From Manganitrophus sp963718695 (GTDB lineage: Bacteria > Nitrospirota > Nitrospiria > SBBL01 > Manganitrophaceae), in the NCBI GenBank assembly GCA_963718695.1, contig OY970371.1, forward strand, positions 4,154,001 through 4,218,000: a DNA stretch of 64,000 bases. Direction: 5' to 3'. The notes under the pieces are model-generated. The model was not told the DNA's origin. It worked only from the letters and a program-made list of their open reading frames with translations, and searched no databases. This document shows positions 1-8,406 of this stretch, in pieces. Both the position numbers and the translations under genes were made by a program. Numbering within the stretch: position 1 is the first letter of the stretch; each line of letters starts with the position of its first letter.

Positions 1-1902
1 GCGCATTTCATTCCGAACCTCCCGCGGCGGGGAAGGACCGTTCTGCTTCCGCGGCTCGATGAGGAGGTCTGCTTTCACGACCGAAGGGTCCTGTTGGGCG
101 GGGCGGAGTTGTCCGATGGGACGCTGGAGGGGGAAAACCATTCGTACCTGCAAGCGTTCCGGCTGGAATGGATGGTCCCGACCTGGCGATTCGATCTCGG
201 CGATTGCCTCCTCGAAAAGCGGATCATCATGCCGTACGGCCAGAACACCGCCTATATCGTGTACCGTCTGGAAGGGACGCAGCCGATCCGGATGAACCTC
301 CGTCCCTATGTGACCTTTCGCGGCCATGACGGACCGTTGCGGGACGATCTGAAGTGGCCGATCCCGGTGAGGGTCTATCAGGGGTGCTGCGAATTTAATT
401 TGGTGGAAGAGGCCCCGAGCTTGAAGCTTTGCCTGCGGCCCAGTGGACGGGCCTTTACCTTCGATGAAAAGAGCGGCGGGCCGCTCCTCTACCGGACGGA
501 GCGGGACCGGGGACACGATCATCTGGCGGAGCTCCACAGCCCCGGTTACTTCACCCTGGAGCTCTCGCCGGGGGAGCCGGTGGCGCTGGTCGCCAGCACC
601 GAACCGTGGGAATTGCTCGATCTGGCCCCGGCCGCGATCTTCGAAGCGGAGCGGTGCCGTCACGAGAAGATGTTATCGCTCGCGCCGCCGGCGGCGCGCA
701 CTGGACTGATGGCGCAGCTCGTTCTCGCGGCCGATCAGTTCATCGTTCTTCCCGGAAGCCGCCTCGAAGAACGCGCCCTGGCGCGGGCCTCGGGAGACCA
801 GGTGCGGACGGTCATCGCCGGGTATCACTGGTTCACCGACTGGGGTCGCGACACGATGATCAGTCTGGAGGGACTCACCCTCTGCACCGGGCGCCACCGG
901 GAGGCGGGGGCGATCCTCCGGACCTTCTCGCATTATCTGAAAGACGGTCTGCTGCCGAATCTTTTCCCGGAAGGGAAGCGGACCGCACTCTATCATACGG
1001 TCGATGCGACCTTCTGGTATTTTCACGCCATCGATCGTTATCAGCGGGTGACGGGAGACCAAGAGACGCTCCGTGCGCTTTTCCCGGCGCTCAAGTCGGT
1101 GATCGAGCATCACCTCAAGGGGACGCACTTCGGGATCGGCGTCGATCCGAACGATGGATTGATTCGACAGGGATCGCCGGGACTGCAGCTCACCTGGATG
1201 GACGCGAAGGTCGGCGATTGGGTGGTGACCCCGCGCCGCGGCAAGCCGGTCGAGATCCAGGCGCTCTGGTACAACGCCCTGCGGCTGATGGCGCTTTGGG
1301 CGGGCGAGATGGGGGAGCCGTCGCAGGAATATACCGATCTGGCCGATCGGGCCTATCAATCTTTTAACCATCGGTTTTGGTATGCGCCCGGCCGGCACTT
1401 GTATGATGTGATCGACGGGGAGAACGGGGATGATCCCACCCTTCGCCCGAATCAGATTTTCGCCGTCTCGCTCCGGTTTCCGGTCTTGGTGAAAGAGCGC
1501 TGGCAGGCGGTCATCGATATCGTTTCCGAGCGGCTCCTCACCCCGGTCGGACTGCGAACCCTCGATCCGGCCCATAAAGATTACCAGCCCCGCTATTTCG
1601 GCGACCTTCGGGCGCGGGACGCCGCCTACCATCAGGGAACGGTCTGGGCCTGGCTGATCGGTCCGTTCTTCGATGCCTGGCGAAGGGTCTACGGCCACGG
1701 ACCACGGGCGGAGGCGCTGCTAAAAGCGTTCGAGGCCCACCTCTACGACAACGGCGTCGGGACGATCAGCGAGATCTTCGACGCCGAGCCGCCCCATACC
1801 GGCCGCGGCTGCATCGCCCAGGCCTGGAGTGTCGCGGAAGTGCTCCGCGCCATGATGGAGAGCAAGACGCCGACCGGCCTCCCGCCGCCGAAAGAGTCGT
1901 GA
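1..1902 (+). CDS. Amylo-alpha-1,6-glucosidase (glycogen debranching enzyme), 5' partial
   Basis: The reading frame is open from base 1, so the N-terminus lies outside the window; 633 residues are present. A TTG at 94 could be read as a start but lies inside the conserved N-terminal domain, so I do not use it. The C-terminal (alpha/alpha)6 catalytic domain carries the family signatures: WFTDWGRDTM near bases 830-860, the stretch around HTVDATFWYFHAI near 1000, TWMDAKVGDW near 1195, PVEIQALWYN near 1247 and YHQGTVWAW near 1630. Members of this GDE family hydrolyse alpha-1,6 branch points of glycogen in the cytoplasm. It converges with glgX on the opposite strand, and glgC, phosphohexomutase, glucokinase and a GH57 gene lie about 20 kb away. 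The family assignment is firm; the exact substrate is inferred. Confidence 0.9.
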   Translation, partial: AHFIPNLPRRGRTVLLPRLDEEVCFHDRRVLLGGAELSDGTLEGENHSYLQAFRLEWMVPTWRFDLGDCLLEKRIIMPYGQNTAYIVYRLEGTQPIRMNLRPYVTFRGHDGPLRDDLKWPIPVRVYQGCCEFNLVEEAPSLKLCLRPSGRAFTFDEKSGGPLLYRTERDRGHDHLAELHSPGYFTLELSPGEPVALVASTEPWELLDLAPAAIFEAERCRHEKMLSLAPPAARTGLMAQLVLAADQFIVLPGSRLEERALARASGDQVRTVIAGYHWFTDWGRDTMISLEGLTLCTGRHREAGAILRTFSHYLKDGLLPNLFPEGKRTALYHTVDATFWYFHAIDRYQRVTGDQETLRALFPALKSVIEHHLKGTHFGIGVDPNDGLIRQGSPGLQLTWMDAKVGDWVVTPRRGKPVEIQALWYNALRLMALWAGEMGEPSQEYTDLADRAYQSFNHRFWYAPGRHLYDVIDGENGDDPTLRPNQIFAVSLRFPVLVKERWQAVIDIVSERLLTPVGLRTLDPAHKDYQPRYFGDLRARDAAYHQGTVWAWLIGPFFDAWRRVYGHGPRAEALLKAFEAHLYDNGVGTISEIFDAEPPHTGRGCIAQAWSVAEVLRAMMESKTPTGLPPPKES

Positions 1903-1924
1903 GAACGTCCCGCCGGGACGTCTC
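1901..1924. repeat. Small dispersed palindrome, copy 1
   Basis: A near-perfect hairpin (arms ACGTCCCG and CGGGACGT around one base) overlaps the stop codon of the preceding gene. The reverse complement nearly matches a second palindrome at 28155-28184. There is no T-run after it, so it is not a classical terminator. It looks like a REP-type dispersed repeat lying between convergent genes. Confidence 0.55.
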
Positions 1925-1944
1925 TACAGTGTCATCCGAATCGC

Positions 1945-4074
1945 CTACAAGTCCACCCGCTTAAACAACACCAGCGCCCGGCCCGGAAGAAGAAAAGCCT
2001 CGCCGCTCTTGAAGCGTTCCGGTTTTTCGTCGGGCGCGGCGGTGTTGATATGGACCTCCCAGAGCTGGGGGGTCGGCTCCTTCGGAAGGATAAATTGAAT
2101 CGGCTCGTGATGGGCGTTCATGAGAATGACGAACGCGTCATCCCGGACCGGATCGCCGTTCTGATCGGTTTCATCCAGATCATCGCCGATGAGCCGAAGG
2201 CCCACGACCTTTACATAGAAGGTGTTCCATTCGTTGTCGGTCATCTCCTCGCCGTCGGGCCGGAACCAGGCGATGTTTTTGATGTCGGCGCCTCTAATCT
2301 TCCGGCCGGAGAAGTATTTCCGCCGGCGGAAGATCGGGTGCTCATGCCGGAGCTGGATCAGCTTCTTGGTGAACTCCAGAAGGGCGCGGTCGCGCTTGCT
2401 CCACTTCCAATGGTGCCAGGAGAGGGGGTTGTCCTGGCAGTAGGTGTTGTTGTTCCCCTTTTGTGTGCGGCCGACCTCGTCTCCGCCGAGGAGCATCGGG
2501 ACCCCTTGGGAGAGGAAGAGGGTCGCCAGGAAATTCCGCTTCTGCTGCTCGCGAAGGGCGACGATTCCCGGCTCATCGGTCGGTCCTTCCACCCCGCAGT
2601 TCCAGCTGTAGTTTTCATTGATTCCGTCCCGGTTCTCCTCTCCGTTCGCGATGTTGTGTTTTTCATTGTAGCTGACCAGATCGTTCAGCGTGAAGCCGTC
2701 GTGCGCGGTGATGAAATTGATGCTCGCATACGGCCGCCGCCCGTTGTGCTGGTAGAGGTCGCTGGAGCCGGTCAGCCGCCATCCCATCTCGGAGATGAGG
2801 CTGTCGTCCCCTTTCCAGTAGCGGCGGACGGTGTCGCGGTATTTCCCATTCCACTCGGTCCAGAGGACCGGGAAGTTCCCGACCTGGTAACCCCCTTCCC
2901 CCACATCCCATGGCTCGGCGATCAGCTTCACCTGCGAGAGGACCGGGTCCTGATGGATGATGTCGAAGAATGACGCGAGGCGGTCGACATCGTGCAGCTC
3001 TCGCGCCAAGGTGGAGGCGAGGTCGAAGCGGAATCCGTCGACATGCATCTCATTGACGAAGTACCGAAGGGAGTCCATGATCAGCTGCAATGTGCGGGGA
3101 TGGTTCATGTTGAGGCTGTTCCCGCAGCCGGTGTAATCCATATAGTAGCGCGGCTGGTCGGTGACGGTCTTATAGTAGGCAAGGTTGTCGATGCCGCGGA
3201 AGGAGAGAATCGGGCCGAGATGATTTCCTTCTGCCGTGTGATTGTAGACAACGTCGAGGATCACTTCGATCCCGGCGGCATGCAGCGCCTTGACCATCTG
3301 TTTGAACTCCTGCACTTGGCTGCCCCGTTCGTTGGAGGCGGCGTAGCGGAAGTCGGGGGCGAAGAAGCCGATGCTGTTGTAGCCCCAGTAGTTCGAGAGA
3401 TCCTTTTCGATCAGATACATGTCGTCGACATGGTGATGCACCGGCAATAATTCGACCGCGGTGATTCCGAGCTCCTTCAGATAGCGGATCGCCGGCTCCG
3501 AGCCGAGCCCGGCGTAGGTGCCGCGGATCTTTTCATCGACCTCCGGATGCTGCATCGTGAAACCTTTGACATGGACTTCGTAGATGATCGTTTTGTGCCA
3601 GGGGGTCCGAAGCAAACGGTCGTTTCCCCAATCAAAGGCGGTGTCGATCACGACACATTTGGGAACGGAGGGGCCGTCGTCTCGCTCATCCTTTTTTAGA
3701 TCCTTGTCGGAATCGGCCAGCGGGTAGGGGAAGAGAAGATCGCTCCATTGGATGTTGCCGGAGATCGCCTTGGCATAGGGATCGATCAGAAGCTTGGCCG
3801 GATTGAATCGATGTCCCTTTTCCGGCTCATACGGTCCGTGGACGCGGTACCCATAAAGCTGTCCGGGACCGACGCCGGGGAGGTAGCCGTGCCAAACCTG
3901 ATCGGTCTGCTCCCGCAGGCGGATTATTTTGGAGGCTTCTTCTGCATAAACATCATCATAAAGACAGAGTTCGACGCCGGTGGCATTTTCGGAAAAGAGG
4001 GCGAAGTTGGTCCCTTCGCCGTCCCAGGTGGTCCCCAGAGGGTGGGGGCGGCCCGGGCAGAGTTTGATTTTCAT
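1945..4074 (-). CDS. glgX: Glycogen debranching protein GlgX (isoamylase-type GH13)
   Basis: A protein of 709 residues, the usual GlgX/TreX length. It has an N-terminal CBM48-like domain (PHPLGTTWDGEGTNFALFSE) followed by a GH13 barrel with the four conserved regions: DVVYNH, GFRFDLAS (catalytic Asp), AEPWDVGEG (catalytic Glu) and FITAHDGF. The motif GDEVGRTQKGNNNTYCQDN is typical of GlgX. I place the start at the ATG at 4074, which has a GGAAAGGAAA ribosome site just upstream; an in-frame TTG 18 bases earlier coincides with that site. It removes alpha-1,6 branches from phosphorylase-trimmed glycogen. Its C-terminus converges on the amylo-1,6-glucosidase gene, so two unrelated debranching chemistries sit side by side. 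Confidence 0.95.
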   Translation of the reverse strand: MKIKLCPGRPHPLGTTWDGEGTNFALFSENATGVELCLYDDVYAEEASKIIRLREQTDQVWHGYLPGVGPGQLYGYRVHGPYEPEKGHRFNPAKLLIDPYAKAISGNIQWSDLLFPYPLADSDKDLKKDERDDGPSVPKCVVIDTAFDWGNDRLLRTPWHKTIIYEVHVKGFTMQHPEVDEKIRGTYAGLGSEPAIRYLKELGITAVELLPVHHHVDDMYLIEKDLSNYWGYNSIGFFAPDFRYAASNERGSQVQEFKQMVKALHAAGIEVILDVVYNHTAEGNHLGPILSFRGIDNLAYYKTVTDQPRYYMDYTGCGNSLNMNHPRTLQLIMDSLRYFVNEMHVDGFRFDLASTLARELHDVDRLASFFDIIHQDPVLSQVKLIAEPWDVGEGGYQVGNFPVLWTEWNGKYRDTVRRYWKGDDSLISEMGWRLTGSSDLYQHNGRRPYASINFITAHDGFTLNDLVSYNEKHNIANGEENRDGINENYSWNCGVEGPTDEPGIVALREQQKRNFLATLFLSQGVPMLLGGDEVGRTQKGNNNTYCQDNPLSWHHWKWSKRDRALLEFTKKLIQLRHEHPIFRRRKYFSGRKIRGADIKNIAWFRPDGEEMTDNEWNTFYVKVVGLRLIGDDLDETDQNGDPVRDDAFVILMNAHHEPIQFILPKEPTPQLWEVHINTAAPDEKPERFKSGEAFLLPGRALVLFKRVDL

Positions 4075-4486
4075 GTCGGGTTTCCTTTCCAAGGTGGTTT
4101 CCAGTTCGGTTCAAGAAGGGTGTTTCTGTTTCCGCCTCCAGGTCGGAGAGGAGGAGAATCGGTCGCAATGAGCGAAGCGTGCGGTTCCAACCGCCGTCAG
4201 CCGCTGCAGAGACTCTGCACAGAGCAGCGAGGACGGCTGCATCGGCCGACTTGCGAGGGTCGATAAGGCGTCCTGTTTTTAAAAATACAGAAGCGGTAAA
4301 CCGAAAAAGGAGCCTACGCGCAGGCTCTTGATGCGTGATCCGTCGTGATCCGTATTGATCCGATCCTCATTGATCTTCAACCGCTGCATTCATTATAACG
4401 ATTTCGTTTGAGGCGATGCAAAGGGGCTCGGCAGGAAGACAGAATGGTTCTTGCTTTTTCATTCTGTTTCGTGCAGCATCGGTTTC
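4075..4486. other. Intergenic region between divergent glgX and engB, with a minus-oriented hairpin
   Basis: About 410 bases with no convincing gene. A hairpin at 4310-4327 (GAGCCT, loop, AGGCTC) is followed on the minus strand by CTTTTT (4304-4309), giving a plausible intrinsic terminator for minus-strand transcription. The only minus-strand genes it could serve are those of the restriction locus starting above 5128, whose transcript would run antisense through engB. Short TGATCCG repeats occur at 4334-4368. I could not assign promoters for either flanking gene with confidence. Confidence 0.4.
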
Positions 4487-5074
4487 ATGAAGCTGACTTC
4501 GGTGGAATATATCAAGGGGTGTACGACGATTGAGGACTGTCCCAAGGAGCAACTTCCGGAGATCGCTTTTATCGGGCGATCCAATGTGGGAAAGTCGTCG
4601 CTGATCAACTCTCTCTTGGGACGGAAGATTGCCTACGTTTCTTCGACCCCCGGGAAAACGCAGCTTATCCATTTCTTTAAGATCAACCGGAATTTTTATC
4701 TGGTCGATCTTCCCGGCTACGGCTATGCCAAGGCCCCCCTGTCGGTGCGGATGCAGTGGGGGCCGATGATTGAGACCTATCTGACCCAACGGAAACAGCT
4801 GAAAGGAATTGTTCTCTTGATCGATCTCCGCCATCCGACGGCCTTCCTCGACCAAGAGATGACGAAGTGGCTCGATCATTTTCAGGTGCCGACCCTCTAC
4901 GTGGCGACGAAGGCCGACAAAATCGGGCGAAACCAAAGAAAAGAGGCAATCGAGGCGGTCAAGGCCTCGTTTGGTATTTCCGATGTCATTGTGACCTCAG
5001 CGGAAAGTAAAGAAGGGAAAGATCTTCTTTGGAAAGAGGTGGAGCGGATGGTGCTGGGACCGAGAGAGCATTGA
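4487..5074 (+). CDS. engB: Ribosome biogenesis GTPase EngB (YsxC/YihA)
   Basis: A 195-residue Era-like GTPase. The G1 loop GRSNVGKSS, the G3 motif DLPGYGYA, the G4 motif TKADK and a G5-like TSAESK are all present. I choose the ATG at 4487 because the resulting N-terminus (MKLTSVEYIKG) has the spacing to G1 seen in YsxC; an upstream TTG at 4451 would add 12 residues with no homologous counterpart. The protein acts in late assembly of the 50S ribosomal subunit. It stands alone on the plus strand, between two minus-strand genes, so it probably has its own promoter. The ribosome site is weak. Confidence 0.95.
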   Translation: MKLTSVEYIKGCTTIEDCPKEQLPEIAFIGRSNVGKSSLINSLLGRKIAYVSSTPGKTQLIHFFKINRNFYLVDLPGYGYAKAPLSVRMQWGPMIETYLTQRKQLKGIVLLIDLRHPTAFLDQEMTKWLDHFQVPTLYVATKADKIGRNQRKEAIEAVKASFGISDVIVTSAESKEGKDLLWKEVERMVLGPREH

Positions 5075-5127
5075 TTTTGGGAGGACTTTCCTAAATCACG
5101 ACATCCTCAGACCCATCAAGTGGGTGG

Positions 5128-7809
5128 TCACCGCGGCCTGACCACTTTCTTAATCTCTGAAAAGTCACCCTCCGTCGGCATGACGAACAAACAGCGTCCG
5201 CCGCTCCGCGCCGCCCACACCGCTCCGACGGCACGTTTTTCTTCGGAATCGGCCGTATCGTAGAGATGTTTTCCTTTGTATTCTACCGCGAGGACGCGGC
5301 CGTCGATCAATTGGCAGAGAAAGTCGGGATAAAACCAGTCCTTTGAGGTCAGCAGTCGAAACGATGCGGCTTTTCGGGGAAGGTTTCGCACCCAGAATTT
5401 TACTTCCGGAAGTTGTTCGATGAACTGCGCGCATCGGAACTCCTCCGTCGACTCGCCGGCCGCTGTCTTTTCGCTCAGTTCACCAGGTTTCAGCCCGAAA
5501 TAGTGCTTCTTGAATTGAAAGCCCCCTTCGTAGAGCCAACTCGGTTCATAGGTCATTGTCTTGAAGTTGAGCGCGCGGTTGTCGCCGACAGTCAATGGAG
5601 ATTCGGGCAGCAAGAACAACTGAAACGCGCTCTTCTTCTCGGCTTCCCGATAGTGCTGAATGCGGGCCTCGATTTCGTCGCGTAAGCGAAAGCGATCGAG
5701 CGCAAGCGCGCTGATGTCGTCGCCGGACCTCGCCATGAGGCCGCGGAGGGTCTTCCTCAAAAATTCCGCCGATTCGCCCATCGGAATGTCTTTGTGATCG
5801 ATGTGGCTGTCGAGCCATCCAACCAGCCCTTCGATTGTCCAGTCGCCGGCGTTTCCGAGCGCAAACACCTGTTGGTGGAGCGTCGATACGAAATCGGTTT
5901 CGCTTTCTGAAGCGATGCTCGTCTGCACCTCCCCTTTTTGGCCGACATCGACAACCCCGCCTTCCCCGGCCGGGCGATGTAGGGGGTGATAGCCGACAGG
6001 GAGCGAGGCATCCTTCTCACTGAGCTTCCACGAATGCTCCAGCAGAAACGTGCTCTCGAACTCGAACAGCCGCCCGTTCTCGCTGACGCAAAGGAGCGGC
6101 ACGATGAAATCGATCTGCCGTTCATGGGGCGACGGCGCGCGTGTTTCCCCGCTCCCCCCGAACGCCTTCTCCGCCTCGCGCACCAGCGTCACGATCTCAC
6201 GGACTTTGTTCTTGGCTTCGGGCGTCTTCATGCAACTGGCGAGCTTTTCCTCCTCGTCCTGATCGAGCGGCACCAGCACCGTAACTTCGCCTTTTACGGC
6301 ATCGACCCTCGCCTTCCCATCCAACGCTTCCACCTGTGCCTGCGCCACGGCTGCGTCGATCTCCGCCGGCGAGACCTGTACTGTCTTTGGATAGGCCCCA
6401 AGCGGCAGGGCACCTTGGGCAACGGGGATGATGATCCGCTCCGCCTCGGCCGCGGTGAAGCCGTTGCTCTCCAACGCATCGCGCAACTCGGCAAGCACCT
6501 CCACAATCGAATCGGACACAGAGAAGGCATAGGCGCAGTTGAGGTCGGGGTGGCGCTTCTCCTTCGCTCCCGGAAGGCGAAGAATGCGCCCGACGATCTG
6601 CTCGATCGCTCTGGCCGAGCGTGTTTCTTTGAGGCTGCACAGAACGTAAGCAAACGGGCAATCCCATCCCTCGCGGAGCTTTTGCACCGTGATGATGACC
6701 CGCACCGGGCACTTAGGCGATTTGATCTCTTCGGCCGCTGGAAGTTCGTCGAGCATACCGACGGAGATCTTCACCCGATCTTTCTCGACGCCGAACTCGC
6801 TTACCAATCGATCCCGCAGCGGCTCGCACATATCTACACGTTCCGCTTGAATGAGGAGAATCGGCCGTAGGTACTCGCCCGTCATTTGCGCTTCCTTCAC
6901 CGCTAGCCTCTCCAGATCATTGCGAAGGGTGATCGCTTCCGCCAGGAGTTGATCGCGCTGGCTTGGGTGTCGAGTGATGACCCGCAGAGGAAGTTTCACC
7001 ATTTTACCCACCTTCAACTCCGCCGCCGAGACGTGGTGCAGCACGTTCGACGGGCTGGGTCCCTCCCGAGCAGGGGTTGCGGTGAACTCGACGATGCATG
7101 ACGGAAGCACGTTGCCGAGCGTGGCGAAGGAAAGCGGGGTGCGCGCATTGTGCGCCTCGTCTATGATGATGATTGGTCGGCGCAGCCGCAGCATGTTCAC
7201 CAGCGACGGTTTCGGTTTTCCGTCTGCGCCGGGAAACAGGTCGGCCAGCCGGTCGGCGGGTAGATTCAGCAGATGCTCCGAGAACGCGCCGTTCAGGTCA
7301 TAGACCTTCCGCCCAGTGGTGTCTTCGACGCGGAACGATTGAATCGTGGCGACGATGACGACCGTCTGTCCCTCCACGGTTGCGCGCGAGAGGTGCAGTG
7401 CTTCCTGAATCGTAACGACTTCCACCGGGCCGCAGGCCAACTCCAGCGCTCGGCGGTAGGGGTGGCGCGGGTCGCGCAGCGCGTCGGCGGTCTGATCGAG
7501 AATCGTGTTGCTCGGTACCAGCCAGAGGATGACGGCTCGGTCGGCGTGCATCAACTCGCGCATCGCGAGCCCTGTCGCATAACAGGCCAGCAATGTTTTC
7601 CCCCCGCCCGTCGGCACCCGCAGGCAGACGTAAGGCATTCCCGGCAGAAGACCGGACGCCTGGACCGGAATGTAAGGCGCCGGCGGCCGGCCGTTACGAG
7701 CCTGCACCGCCTGGAACGCCGCTTCGGGCCGTCCTTCCTTCGCGCATTGCCGGAAGAAATCCCGAAGGGAGTCGAGGACGCGCTCTTGATACTGTTTCAA
7801 GGCGATCAT
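5128..7809 (-). CDS. Type III restriction enzyme Res subunit-like helicase/nuclease
   Basis: An 893-residue superfamily 2 protein. Motif I (VPTGGGKT) is near residue 66, the DEAH box (IIIDEAHNA) near 217, and a motif VI-like segment (IEQIVGRILRLPG) marks the second RecA domain. Near the C-terminus, WFYPDF followed by VLAVEYKGKHL fits the PD-ExK nuclease core of type III Res subunits. Known Res proteins cleave only as a complex with Mod and ATP. Its ATG overlaps the end of the ORF6N gene by four bases (ATGA), so the two are translationally coupled. Its natural partner, the upstream methylase, is frameshifted here, so the system may be inactive. A solitary phage-defence helicase is an alternative reading. 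Confidence 0.88.
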   Translation of the reverse strand: MIALKQYQERVLDSLRDFFRQCAKEGRPEAAFQAVQARNGRPPAPYIPVQASGLLPGMPYVCLRVPTGGGKTLLACYATGLAMRELMHADRAVILWLVPSNTILDQTADALRDPRHPYRRALELACGPVEVVTIQEALHLSRATVEGQTVVIVATIQSFRVEDTTGRKVYDLNGAFSEHLLNLPADRLADLFPGADGKPKPSLVNMLRLRRPIIIIDEAHNARTPLSFATLGNVLPSCIVEFTATPAREGPSPSNVLHHVSAAELKVGKMVKLPLRVITRHPSQRDQLLAEAITLRNDLERLAVKEAQMTGEYLRPILLIQAERVDMCEPLRDRLVSEFGVEKDRVKISVGMLDELPAAEEIKSPKCPVRVIITVQKLREGWDCPFAYVLCSLKETRSARAIEQIVGRILRLPGAKEKRHPDLNCAYAFSVSDSIVEVLAELRDALESNGFTAAEAERIIIPVAQGALPLGAYPKTVQVSPAEIDAAVAQAQVEALDGKARVDAVKGEVTVLVPLDQDEEEKLASCMKTPEAKNKVREIVTLVREAEKAFGGSGETRAPSPHERQIDFIVPLLCVSENGRLFEFESTFLLEHSWKLSEKDASLPVGYHPLHRPAGEGGVVDVGQKGEVQTSIASESETDFVSTLHQQVFALGNAGDWTIEGLVGWLDSHIDHKDIPMGESAEFLRKTLRGLMARSGDDISALALDRFRLRDEIEARIQHYREAEKKSAFQLFLLPESPLTVGDNRALNFKTMTYEPSWLYEGGFQFKKHYFGLKPGELSEKTAAGESTEEFRCAQFIEQLPEVKFWVRNLPRKAASFRLLTSKDWFYPDFLCQLIDGRVLAVEYKGKHLYDTADSEEKRAVGAVWAARSGGRCLFVMPTEGDFSEIKKVVRPR

Positions 7810-8402
7810 GGGTCGTCCTTGCGAAAGCCGAGGCGCCGTTTCGGCGGGTCGGGCGGCGGCTGCAAAAGCGGTTGGAGCTTGTGCCAGATCGTGCCGAGGG
7901 CATGGTCATGCTCCAGAAGGGTCTTGTCGATTTCCGCCAGCCGCTTGAGAATGGCGGCGTTGGCCGCAATCTGTTCCCGCAGCCGCACGAAAGCGCGCAC
8001 CACAAAGATGCTCATCTCGACCGCCCGTTTGCTGCGAAGGATGTTCGCCGCCATCAGCGCGCCATGTTCTGTAAAGGCCCAGGGGCGATAAGCCGCGCCA
8101 CGATGGAGGCTGGAACTCATCGCAATTTGCGATGAGTTCGGAATATCCCCTTGTGAATCTGCAGGTTCCGAACTTGAGGTCACAATTTGCGACCTCAAGT
8201 TGGCATACTCGGCCTTTGTGAGTTGGAAAGCAAAATCATCCGGGAATCGTTTCCTATTACGTTTAAAAGCTTCGTTAAAACGATACGTCGGCAGGTCATA
8301 GAGCCGCGCCAGGTCGGCGTCTAGAATCACCCGCTGTCCGCGGATCGTTAAGATCAGCGGCTCCAGCAGGTCGTTTGTTGGATTCTGTTTTTTTCTGGGC
8401 AT
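7806..8402 (-). CDS. ORF6N domain protein inside the restriction operon
   Basis: 198 residues. The N-terminal 100 residues carry the ORF6N DNA-binding domain (ILTIRGQRVILDADLARLYD, then RFNEAFKRNRKRFPDDFAFQLT). The C-terminal half contains the segment AYRPWAFTEHGALMAANILRS, followed by a probably helical tail. ORF6N proteins occur in phages as antirepressor-like regulators and in many bacterial accessory loci. The gene sits between mod and res: it starts a few bases after the mod stop codon and overlaps the res start by four bases. This suggests co-expression and a regulatory or accessory role in the restriction locus, which is inference. No catalytic motif is visible. Confidence 0.82.
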   Translation of the reverse strand: MPRKKQNPTNDLLEPLILTIRGQRVILDADLARLYDLPTYRFNEAFKRNRKRFPDDFAFQLTKAEYANLRSQIVTSSSEPADSQGDIPNSSQIAMSSSLHRGAAYRPWAFTEHGALMAANILRSKRAVEMSIFVVRAFVRLREQIAANAAILKRLAEIDKTLLEHDHALGTIWHKLQPLLQPPPDPPKRRLGFRKDDP

Positions 8403-8406
8403 GGGG

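Noticed and set aside
673..1698. A 341-codon frame antisense to the amylo-glucosidase
   Set aside because: Shadow frame; the plus-strand product carries all family signatures.
2050..3450. Long open frames antisense to glgX
   Set aside because: They are shadows of glgX with no start signals or recognisable domains.
4303..4327. Terminator of glgX or engB
   Set aside because: Its T-run is on the minus strand upstream of both gene starts, so it can serve neither; at most it stops antisense transcription.
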